From positions 1,920,001-1,984,000 of the forward strand of contig NC_019682.1 of the NCBI RefSeq assembly GCF_000316575.1: DNA of 64,000 nt. The letters are read 5' to 3'. The translations under genes were made by a program, and so were the position numbers. Shown here piece after piece: positions 51,929-59,558 of the stretch. Every line of letters begins with the position of its first letter. Within the stretch, counting starts at the first letter, position 1. The notes below the pieces were generated by a model. That model was not told the origin of the DNA, searched no databases, and was given only the letters and a program-made list of their open reading frames with translations. Source of the stretch: Calothrix sp. PCC 7507. Its GTDB lineage: Bacteria > Cyanobacteriota > Cyanobacteriia > Cyanobacteriales > Nostocaceae.

Positions 51929-52378
51929 ATGCAAAAGCAAGAAATATCTACACAACCAATTCGTTCTCTAGAAGATGCTATAGAAAAGTGTCAAGTACTG
52001 GGTATGCGCGTCAGCCGCCAGCGTCGGTTTATTTTGGAACTGCTTTGGCAAGCAAATGAACATCTATCTGCTAGAGAAATATACGATCGCTTAAACCACC
52101 AAGGCAAAGAAATCGGCCATACTTCCGTCTATCAAAACTTAGAAGCGTTATCCAGTCAGGGCATCATTGAATGTATTGAACGCTGTGACGGACGTTTATA
52201 CGGTAATATTAGCGACTCTCACAGTCATGTCAACTGTCTTGATACTAATCAAATCCTTGACTTGCATATAGAACTACCAGAAGATTTTATTCGTCAAGTT
52301 GAACAGCAAACAGGAGTGCGGATTACTGACTACAGTATTAACTTTTATGGTTATCGCAACCCGCAAGAAAGGCAATAG
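51929..52378 (+). CDS. furC: Fur-family regulator, FurC/PerR type
   Basis: The 149-residue protein has the winged-helix domain (GMRVSRQRRFILELLWQANE, TSVYQNLEALSSQGIIE). It then has the metal-sensing dimer domain with GRLYGNISDSHSHVNCLDTN and a C-terminal strand region ending FYGYRNP. The sequence closely resembles FurC of Anabaena, the peroxide-sensing PerR-type member, from memory. The CxxC structural zinc motifs of classical Fur are absent, also as in FurC. It would repress peroxide-defence genes until metal-catalysed oxidation occurs. Confidence 0.82.
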   Translation: MQKQEISTQPIRSLEDAIEKCQVLGMRVSRQRRFILELLWQANEHLSAREIYDRLNHQGKEIGHTSVYQNLEALSSQGIIECIERCDGRLYGNISDSHSHVNCLDTNQILDLHIELPEDFIRQVEQQTGVRITDYSINFYGYRNPQERQ

Positions 52379-52426
52379 GCAAGAGTCAAGAGTCATTAAT
52401 TATTTTTCCCCAATGCCCAATGCCCA

Positions 52427-55400
52427 TCAGCTATGCTCATGGGGGATGAGGCTGAGAATAGTCTCATCTTCGGCTAGGTCGTGGTGTAAATCTACTGGCA
52501 AAATTGGTTCACCTTCTACGCTTTCAATTAATACGAGATCGGGGAGATTTTTTACCCAAGCATCTGTGTTGGCTATAGCCTTAGTTATGTTACGGAGAGA
52601 GTGCTGTGATAGTAGCTGCTTTAGGCTCTGAAATTGCTCTAGGGAGACTATGGCGCCATTGAATGTGGCTATTTCTTTGTCGGTGTCACTGAAAGTAGTA
52701 GCAAATACGCAAGCGTGAGTGAGATTAGTGCCTGCGAGATTTGCACCTGTGAGATTAGCGCCTGCTAAATTCGCTACGGTAAGATTAGCATTTGTGAGGT
52801 TTGCACCTGCAAGATTAGCATTTGTGAGGTTTGCACCTGCAAGATTAGCGCCTGTGAGATTAGCACCTGCTAAATTTGCCCCACACAGCACCGCATCTGA
52901 TAAGTTTGTTTGTTCTAGATTTGCTCCAGCTAACGTCACTTGTAACAAATATGCTCCCGATAGATTGATTCCAGCTAGGAATTGGGAACTGATACGCCCT
53001 GCAAAGGCATTCTTAGAGAGAACTGCTGTTCTCGCAATTAACATGTGTAGTGCTTGGGGATGGAATTGAGCCGAATTGGCGGGATTACCGCAAGGACAAA
53101 AAGGGGCTTTTTGTTGACGGTAGCAAGCACTAAGCAATAAAAATACATTTAGTCCTACAGCGGCATTTACCTGTTCAACATTTATGGGGTTTTGCAGTGT
53201 GTGAAAATGGGTCAAAGCTTTGTGTGCTATTCCTTCATCTAACCAACGACCTTGACAGTAGGCGTGCCAGAAAGATTCAAGACGTTGAGATAAGACTGCA
53301 AAGGAAAATTCCCATTTTTGCAGATACTGCAATCCAGCGATCGCTAGTGCGGCGATTTCTTGCCTGAGAATGCCATAACCAAGTAAATTATACAGGTGTT
53401 GGGCAACGCTGCTAGGCGATTCCAAGATGAAATTGACAGTACCGTTAGCTGATTCTTGACGCTGAGTTAGGGTTTTTAGTTGAGTAGCAATAGCTTCAGC
53501 ACAGAGGTATTCTCCCAATTTGGGGTGAGTGAATTCAGTGTTGAGTGTTGACTCTGAAGTTCTAAAATAAAAAGCTGGTAAGGTGTTTGGCTGGAATTCC
53601 CCAGCTAAATTAACTTGATGGCGATCGCTGTGCAAAATTTTCAAGGCGATCGCTTGTATTTGATCGAGTAAATCTTGGGGATGGCGATCAGAAAGTAGAT
53701 TAGCGATCGCCGCTTGCGATCGATGGATATGTGCCGAACCCGACCGCAGTAAAATTGTTTTAATACCACCAGTTAACGGATAGCCCAATAACCAACGACT
53801 CAGACGCTGGTGAATTTCCCATAAAAGAGTGGCGCTTGTCGAATTTTGGCTATTAGCAGCTAATTGCAATAACTCACCATCGAACAATCCGTCACGGTGT
53901 AAAATCCCTAACAAATACAACATCAGCGGTTGACGAACAAAGGCAGAGAGTTCTGGCAACTTAGAATTATTGGCAAATAAGCCTGCCTGTTTGAGAAAGG
54001 TAAAGTAGTTTTGGGCAATGGGTAAAGATTGGACTGCGGCCCACTGTTGGAACCACTGTTTTAATCCTTCTACATCAAAGGGTTGGATAGCTATTCTTTT
54101 CGACAATAGCAGTAATTCCGGGATAATTTCCTGTAGAGTCTCCGTCCGACTTGTCAACACAATCTTATGCCGCCCTTGCGACTGCAAACGCAGCAAATCT
54201 TCAATAAAAATTACTTTGGATCTTTTACCCTGATCGGAGGGTGGTAATTCATCTAGTCCATCCAGCAGCAAAAGACATCGAGGATGATTTTGCTTTAACC
54301 AAGTAGCAAGATTTGTCTGGGAATGAAACGGAAACCCAGAATTGAGGGTTGATTCTAGAGTGTTGCCATATTTTATGTCCCGTAGTCGAATTATAATCGG
54401 CATCCATGTAGGGTAAAGTTCCCGTGCCACTTTTGCCGCCCAAAATTCACAAAAACTGGTTTTGCCGTAACCAGCATCCGATTCAATTACCGCTACAGTT
54501 TCTAAATCATCTAGCTGTTGCTGCGCCCATATCCTCAAATCAATTGGGGAACTGATTTTTTTTAGTTGCTCAGAACTGCTTCCCTCTATTGGCAAACCTG
54601 TGAGGGGAATGTAAATATCCTTAAGAGCAAAAGATTCCGTGAGCAACGGTATACTGAGATTTTGCAGCAAACTGGCACGGTACTGTTCTCGGTATAAATC
54701 AATTTTGTCATCCACTGTAGGGCTAGCTGTTGCTAAAGATCCAACTTCTGGAGTTATGGAACAGCTTAATGAACTTCCCAAGCAAACAAATTTTTGCAGT
54801 TGGGCTAAGGGAGCAGCATTTTCAGCGATGACTCTTAATAAATATCCAGGAAGTGCATGTCCTAAACGTTGGGTTAACAGTTTAGCTTCAACTTCCTCCG
54901 TACCGTTGGTGACTAACCAAGCAACAGTAGCACTGTTCATCTGTTGTACCAGCAATGAGTCTGCTACTAAAGAAAGTGCTTGTTCGGCTTGAGTATCTGT
55001 AAGTTTTCCGGGGTTAAGAGTTTTCAGTAACCCATGTAGTTGTGCATCTTGCAGGGGTTTTGGAGTTAGAGGAGGCTTTGGGATATCCACTTCATGGAGT
55101 TCTCCGTCAGCGAAAGCAGCAATTTGTTTGTTTGTCGCCTTGTTCCAAATCATAGCCCTGTCTATCCAGGGTTTTTGCAGGCTGGCTTCCTGATCTAAAA
55201 CTTGTTCTAAAGCCCGGAGATAAGCTATTTGAAACGCCAGCCATGTACCTTCATTGCGTTTTAAAGGTTTTTTTTGGCTCAGACTACGCAAGAGGTTTTC
55301 AGTCAACAGTGCAATAACTGTGATTTCCGGCCAAACAACGCCTAAGGGTAGTTCTAAGACCTCTGTCACAGTACAGATATCTAATGGTATAAGACTTTTG

Positions 55401-55519
55401 ACTTCCATATCCTGAATAATACGGAAGGCTACCCCTGCGATTTGTCCTACCGATAATTCTTTAATTTGATGGATTTCGATATAGCGTTCTGCCAACCAAT
55501 GGCGAATACTAAGGTTCAT
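52427..55519 (-). CDS. NACHT-type STAND NTPase with C-terminal pentapeptide repeats
   Basis: The 1030-residue protein has an unassigned helical N-terminal domain (residues 1-270). A NACHT NTPase follows: Walker A VIESDAGYGKTSFCEFW near 350, Walker B CLLLLDGLDELPPSDQG near 418 and sensor VLTSRTETLQ near 456. A helical region comes next, then a run of about 15 pentapeptide repeats (A-N-L-x-x) at 853-940, and a ~90-residue tail. No membrane span is visible. NACHT STAND proteins are ATP-dependent signalling switches; bacterial ones include antiphage sensors. The pentapeptide solenoid takes the place of the usual sensor repeats. It is convergent with furC and has no obvious effector gene beside it. 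Confidence 0.88.
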   Translation of the reverse strand: MNLSIRHWLAERYIEIHQIKELSVGQIAGVAFRIIQDMEVKSLIPLDICTVTEVLELPLGVVWPEITVIALLTENLLRSLSQKKPLKRNEGTWLAFQIAYLRALEQVLDQEASLQKPWIDRAMIWNKATNKQIAAFADGELHEVDIPKPPLTPKPLQDAQLHGLLKTLNPGKLTDTQAEQALSLVADSLLVQQMNSATVAWLVTNGTEEVEAKLLTQRLGHALPGYLLRVIAENAAPLAQLQKFVCLGSSLSCSITPEVGSLATASPTVDDKIDLYREQYRASLLQNLSIPLLTESFALKDIYIPLTGLPIEGSSSEQLKKISSPIDLRIWAQQQLDDLETVAVIESDAGYGKTSFCEFWAAKVARELYPTWMPIIIRLRDIKYGNTLESTLNSGFPFHSQTNLATWLKQNHPRCLLLLDGLDELPPSDQGKRSKVIFIEDLLRLQSQGRHKIVLTSRTETLQEIIPELLLLSKRIAIQPFDVEGLKQWFQQWAAVQSLPIAQNYFTFLKQAGLFANNSKLPELSAFVRQPLMLYLLGILHRDGLFDGELLQLAANSQNSTSATLLWEIHQRLSRWLLGYPLTGGIKTILLRSGSAHIHRSQAAIANLLSDRHPQDLLDQIQAIALKILHSDRHQVNLAGEFQPNTLPAFYFRTSESTLNTEFTHPKLGEYLCAEAIATQLKTLTQRQESANGTVNFILESPSSVAQHLYNLLGYGILRQEIAALAIAGLQYLQKWEFSFAVLSQRLESFWHAYCQGRWLDEGIAHKALTHFHTLQNPINVEQVNAAVGLNVFLLLSACYRQQKAPFCPCGNPANSAQFHPQALHMLIARTAVLSKNAFAGRISSQFLAGINLSGAYLLQVTLAGANLEQTNLSDAVLCGANLAGANLTGANLAGANLTNANLAGANLTNANLTVANLAGANLTGANLAGTNLTHACVFATTFSDTDKEIATFNGAIVSLEQFQSLKQLLSQHSLRNITKAIANTDAWVKNLPDLVLIESVEGEPILPVDLHHDLAEDETILSLIPHEHS
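52715..52975 (-). repeat. Pentapeptide-coding 15-bp tandem repeat within the NACHT gene
   Basis: Units of GCAGGTGCAAACCTC-type sequence (coding strand) repeat about fifteen times; TTTGCACCTGCAAGATTAGC occurs twice exactly on the plus strand. The repeat encodes a right-handed quadrilateral beta-helix. Confidence 0.85.
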
Positions 55520-55904
55520 TTAATTACATGGTTAATAGCTGCATATGGCAATTATGATCTATTTCTTAGTTGAAGTATAAAGTATCATTACTGATGACTG
55601 CCAACCGTCAACCATAAAGAGTGTTTACATAACAGAACTTACGCAACTGGCACACCTATCTTCTCGTATAAGTGTCAAGAGTCAAGGTTTTTTGGACTCT
55701 TGACTTCTTGCCATGAGCGTAGCCGTACCACTTCGTGGAAGCAAGCTACGCGTCAGCGTCTCCGAAGGAGAGGGGTTGACTCTTGACAACCTAGACGAAA
55801 AAAATATGACACGCAGCTTTAGTCCTATATAATTTGGACGCGCATCAGCTTATCAAAATCATTTCCTAACAGAGGAAAAACATTGTCTCTATTTTGAGCA
55901 GACT
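55520..55904. other. Divergent spacer between NACHT and DUF3685 genes
   Basis: Repeat DNA includes GTCAAGAGTCAAGG and GGACTCTTGACTTCTTG, a CATGAGCGTAGCCGTACCAC unit and CAGCGTCTCCGAAGGAGAGG (55755-55775). No gene was found. The promoters of both flanking genes must lie at its ends. Confidence 0.6.
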
Positions 55905-57641
55905 ATGAGCGATCGCCCTTTAAAATTATTATTAATCGACCAAGACCCCATTTTCCGCCTCGGACTGCGGGTAGCTTTGGCAGAAATTCCTCACTTGCAA
56001 GTAGTAGCGGAGGTAGGAACAGATACTGCTGCTTTGCAGGTTTTAGCAGAACTAGCCAAACAAGATCCTCACCAAGTCAATTTAGTGGTTTTGGAATTAG
56101 GTAATAGTCGTTCTCGCAACCGTCAGCAGCAAGGTTTACAACTTTGTCAGCAACTGAAAACCCTGTACCCCCATTTACCAATTTTGCTCCTCAGTTCTGT
56201 TACTGAATCAGGACTGCTGTTAGCCGCTAGGGCTACTGGTGTAGATGGTTACTGTCCCAAAGGTACACCGATTTCTGAGTTAGTTGCTGCTATGGGAGAA
56301 GTTGCTGCGGGTGGTTCTGCTTGGTTTGAGGACAGGGGAAGAGGAGGAGAGGGGGAGAGAGGGGAAATCATTACTCAAAACTCAGCACTCTCTTTCACTC
56401 GGTTGCGTCATAATTTGCGTTTGTCAGGAATTGATCATATTGAAGCTGCTTTAAAAAAAGTAACAGCACAATTGCAAGTCCCCGGATTACCACTTATAGA
56501 TCAAGCAATTCTCGCTGGACAACGTCGAGAATTATTGGCGGCGCGTTGGCTACTCAATCGGTTGTTAGCTTCACCACAAGAACAGCAGCAGCCACCGCCG
56601 CTAATTCCTTCCTTAAGTGATACCATTACCACATCAGACTTACAACCAAGTCAAATTACATCATCTTTACTTAGCCCCAGAGCTTTGCAATCTGCTTTGT
56701 TTGCAGATTGTGTGAATAAACTGCAATTCCCTTTACAAAATGTCACAGATATCCCTTTAGAGATTGACATTTTACGCGAAGATAAAAAACGGGAATTACT
56801 TTATCTAATCTTACAAAAATTATCTCAACAGTTAGATGAACTGCGTGATATTCAAATCCAGAACAACCAATTAGACGATTTAAAGGATACTATATTACGT
56901 GATTTATGGGAAACTACAATTACAAATTTCTTTGGTAAATTTTCTTTAATACAAATAGGCGATCGCCATCTGGAAGTTGTCGGCTTTCTCCTGCAAAATG
57001 CTCTGGTAGTGCAAACAGAGATTCTCAACAAAATTCCTTTAGTCATAGAGTTATTTTCTTATTTGCTCTTGCAAACAGATTTACAAGTTGATAACACTTC
57101 CTACCCAGTAGGTAGCAATGAAGCTGAGTCACAAGCATTAGCAATTTTAGAGAATTTGTTGATTCAGGTAGCGAATGGTGCTACTCAACCACTGTTAAAC
57201 TCTTTAGCAGATTTAGAGATGATGAAGAAAGGTTTTTACGATCGCAAATTAATTTCCACACGAGATATTGAGCGTTTTAGAAACAATTTATCTTGGAAAT
57301 ATCGTTTAAATCGTTATATAAGTGAACCAACAGCAATTTTTGAAAGCCGTTATGAGCTATTGGTAATTGCACCTCGCGGTATTGCCAAAACTTCCATTTA
57401 TGCACCTCGTAGTCAAGAACTAGCCCAACTAACGGGAGTTCCCTTAATAGTCACCCTGATATTAGAGTTTCGAGATGCGATCGCCCCCCGCATACAATCA
57501 CTATTAAGTTTCTTGGGAAGCGGTATTGTCTTCATTCTCACCCAAATAATTGGCAGAGGTCTAGGATTAATTGGTCGTGGTATTCTACAAGGTATTGGTA
57601 GTGTTTCGCTAATAGAAAAAAACCTCCGACGCAATAAGTGA
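55905..57641 (+). CDS. Receiver-like / DUF3685 (Ycf55-type) protein
   Basis: Residues 1-135 have a response-regulator receiver fold: LLLIDQDPIFRLGLRVALA with the acidic pocket, and GVDGYCPKGTPISEL with the conserved Lys. The phosphoacceptor position reads LVVLELGNS, with Glu where Asp is expected. The rest (about 165-578) matches DUF3685, related to plastid Ycf55. It ends in a hydrophobic, Gly-rich segment (SLLSFLGSGIVFILTQIIGR) that may associate with membrane. A ~20-residue Gly/Arg/Glu segment between the two parts is encoded by purine-rich repeat DNA. Function is unknown; in plastids Ycf55 is linked with two-component control. Confidence 0.85.
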   Translation: MSDRPLKLLLIDQDPIFRLGLRVALAEIPHLQVVAEVGTDTAALQVLAELAKQDPHQVNLVVLELGNSRSRNRQQQGLQLCQQLKTLYPHLPILLLSSVTESGLLLAARATGVDGYCPKGTPISELVAAMGEVAAGGSAWFEDRGRGGEGERGEIITQNSALSFTRLRHNLRLSGIDHIEAALKKVTAQLQVPGLPLIDQAILAGQRRELLAARWLLNRLLASPQEQQQPPPLIPSLSDTITTSDLQPSQITSSLLSPRALQSALFADCVNKLQFPLQNVTDIPLEIDILREDKKRELLYLILQKLSQQLDELRDIQIQNNQLDDLKDTILRDLWETTITNFFGKFSLIQIGDRHLEVVGFLLQNALVVQTEILNKIPLVIELFSYLLLQTDLQVDNTSYPVGSNEAESQALAILENLLIQVANGATQPLLNSLADLEMMKKGFYDRKLISTRDIERFRNNLSWKYRLNRYISEPTAIFESRYELLVIAPRGIAKTSIYAPRSQELAQLTGVPLIVTLILEFRDAIAPRIQSLLSFLGSGIVFILTQIIGRGLGLIGRGILQGIGSVSLIEKNLRRNK

Positions 57642-57714
57642 GAGCAGTAATCAGTTATCAGTGAACAGTTATCAGTGAACAAATGACAAATGACAAATGA
57701 CAAATGACGACTTA

Positions 57715-58407
57715 ATGGGACTTATAGCTTCCTATGGCTACGCCACGAGTTTACTGATTGTTGGCGAAGGGCTGCGGAGGTTGTTTGATGTACAGCCGGA
57801 TTTAACTCGTAAGATAATCCATGTCGGCGCAGGGATGTGGATTTTCGGTGTATTGTCGCTGTTTGACACCTGGGAAATCGGAGTTCTACCCTTCGCTACG
57901 TTTATCGGACTCAATTACCTGTTATATAGATATCGACTCATAGGCGCAATGGACACTGAAGACAGTTCCCCCGGTACTATCTATTTTGCTATTTCAGTAA
58001 CGCTGCTATTTGGGCTACTGTGGCGACCAGATGGGCCAATCGATCGCGTTCCCATCGCTGCGGCTGGGGTGATGGCGATGACTTGGGGAGATGCACTGGC
58101 GGCTTTAATTGGGAGACGCTTCGGGAAACATAAATACCAAGTGGGAAATTCTGTGCGTACTTGGGAAGGTTCACTCACAATGTTCATGGCCAGTACAACA
58201 GCCATATTCCTGGTGCTGTTGCTACTACCGGGTTCTTTCTTTAGTCCGTTAGCAGTATCTCATAGTTTAGAGAGAGTACTTTTAGCAAGTATTCTCAGTG
58301 GTGCTTTAGCAACACTAGCTGAAGGTATTTCACCCCACGGTACAGATAATCTTAGTGTGCCCTTAGTGGCTGCGGGGGTAGTATGGTTAGTGATGCTTGT
58401 GCCATGA
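57715..58407 (+). CDS. Phytol/dolichol-kinase-like membrane protein (CTP-dependent lipid kinase family)
   Basis: The protein has about seven membrane spans and family motifs: RKIIHVGAGMWIFG near the start, MTWGDALAALIGRRFGKHKY and RTWEGSLTMFMAS, then EGISPHGTDNLSVPLVAA. This group includes VTE5 phytol kinase and dolichol kinase. A role in recycling phytol for tocopherol and chlorophyll is likely but not shown. The frame can be extended to 57697, but those codons come from an AAATGACAAATGAC spacer repeat, so I use the ATG at 57715. It follows the DUF3685 gene by about 70 bp. Confidence 0.88.
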   Translation: MGLIASYGYATSLLIVGEGLRRLFDVQPDLTRKIIHVGAGMWIFGVLSLFDTWEIGVLPFATFIGLNYLLYRYRLIGAMDTEDSSPGTIYFAISVTLLFGLLWRPDGPIDRVPIAAAGVMAMTWGDALAALIGRRFGKHKYQVGNSVRTWEGSLTMFMASTTAIFLVLLLLPGSFFSPLAVSHSLERVLLASILSGALATLAEGISPHGTDNLSVPLVAAGVVWLVMLVP

Positions 58408-58717
58408 TAAAAGCGATCGCCTGAATAACAGGTAATGATACAGATTTCTCGTAAATTGGTATAACATTGCGGCCTGACACTAAGTAGAACGGCTTAAATA
58501 ATTCACGCTATGTCATTGCGAATGAAACGAAGTGGAATGAAGCAATCGCAAGGTTTATGCCGATTTTACAATCTGTTACATAGTTAGGTTTATTCTCACC
58601 GACTTACTTATCTCAAATGCAGTTGGGGCAAAAATGCATTCCCCAAATCGGAAAAACCTGGCAATTTACTGAATCTATTTAATGAGGTGAGTTGATTGCA
58701 CTAAAAGGAGAGTGACG
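58408..58717. other. Spacer before the P-loop kinase-like gene
   Basis: It contains a solo ATACAGATTTCTCGTAAATTG unit half (58439-58458), also seen at the ends of the 28623-28893 palindrome, and a TGTCATTGCGAATGAAACG partial palindrome. AAGGAG at 58705-58710 is the ribosome binding site of the next gene. Confidence 0.55.
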
Positions 58718-59245
58718 ATGCAAAAAGTAGCGGTGTTTGGCAATGCTGGAGGCGGTAAATCAACTCTCAGCAGGAGATTATGGGAAATCACTGGTTTGCC
58801 GCTTCACGTCTTGGACAAAATTAAATATCAATCAGGGGGAATTGAGGTTCCACATGAAGACTATAAACGTGCCCATCAGGAAATTTTAGTTAGTGAGCGA
58901 TGGATTATTGATGGGTTTGGTTGCATGGAAACCCTCTGGCTACGACTGGACGAGGCGGATACTCTAGTTTATGTCGATTTACCGCTATATGTGCATTTTT
59001 TGTGGGTAACTAAACGACTAATCACAGGTTTCTTTAAATCGCCAGCAGGCTGGCCGGAAAACAGTCCAATATTAAAGAGTTCACTTAATAGCTACCGTGC
59101 GCTGTGGTTATGTCAAAAATATTTAACCCCAAAATATCGTGAGTATATCAAGCAAGCTCAAAGCACCAAAAGTGTTTATCACATTTGCTCGACTAAAGAG
59201 ATTGCGCAGTTTTTTGAATCAATTGAAAATGAGACTGACTGCTAA
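58718..59245 (+). CDS. P-loop kinase-like protein (FlaR/adenylate-kinase-like)
   Basis: The 175-residue protein begins MQKVAVFGNAGGGKSTLSRR with a Walker A motif. It then has LPLHVLDKIKYQSGGIEVP and WIIDGFGCMETLWLRLDEAD. The pattern matches small nucleotide-kinase-like ATPases named after DNA-topology modulator FlaR. The substrate is unknown. AAGGAG seven nt before the ATG at 58718 fixes the start over the GTG at 58712. Confidence 0.85.
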   Translation: MQKVAVFGNAGGGKSTLSRRLWEITGLPLHVLDKIKYQSGGIEVPHEDYKRAHQEILVSERWIIDGFGCMETLWLRLDEADTLVYVDLPLYVHFLWVTKRLITGFFKSPAGWPENSPILKSSLNSYRALWLCQKYLTPKYREYIKQAQSTKSVYHICSTKEIAQFFESIENETDC

Positions 59246-59558
59246 TTTGTGTTCTGGCGATCGCCCAAACATGATACAGTCCGCAGTGGCGTGTCAAGCC
59301 TAAATTTGTGCGTTAACCAAAAATACATTGTACGGGCACGGCACTAGTCAGATTATCGGCTTGCCGAAAAGGATATCGTACGGGCACGGCACTAGTAAGA
59401 TTATCGGCTTACCGAAAAGATTTAGGATGCCGTGCCCCTACTTCGCAACTGAACGAGATTGTCTTTTATGGGTGGTTCATTTGATTGCATTAATGCAACA
59501 TTTTAGCCTAGACACACCACTACATTTGAATTTCTTAACTCAGTCTTTTAATTACAAA
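59246..59558. other. Spacer with duplicated GGGCACGGCA units
   Basis: Apart from the repeat at 59330-59442 I see no feature. The right end (ACTTGTACTGAGCGAAGTCG, 59566-59585) is the dispersed repeat that forms the last codons of the HEAT-NTPase gene. Confidence 0.6.
59330..59442. repeat. Two 48-bp direct repeats closed by an inverted copy of their start
   Basis: GTACGGGCACGGCACTAGT begins units at 59330 and 59378. Each continues with GATTATCGGCTTGCCGAAAA (itself a TCGG/CCGA hairpin). The block closes with ATGCCGTGCCCCTAC at 59428-59442, complementary to the unit start. It belongs to the same GGGCACGGCA palindrome family as 28640-28660 and 22503. Confidence 0.8.
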
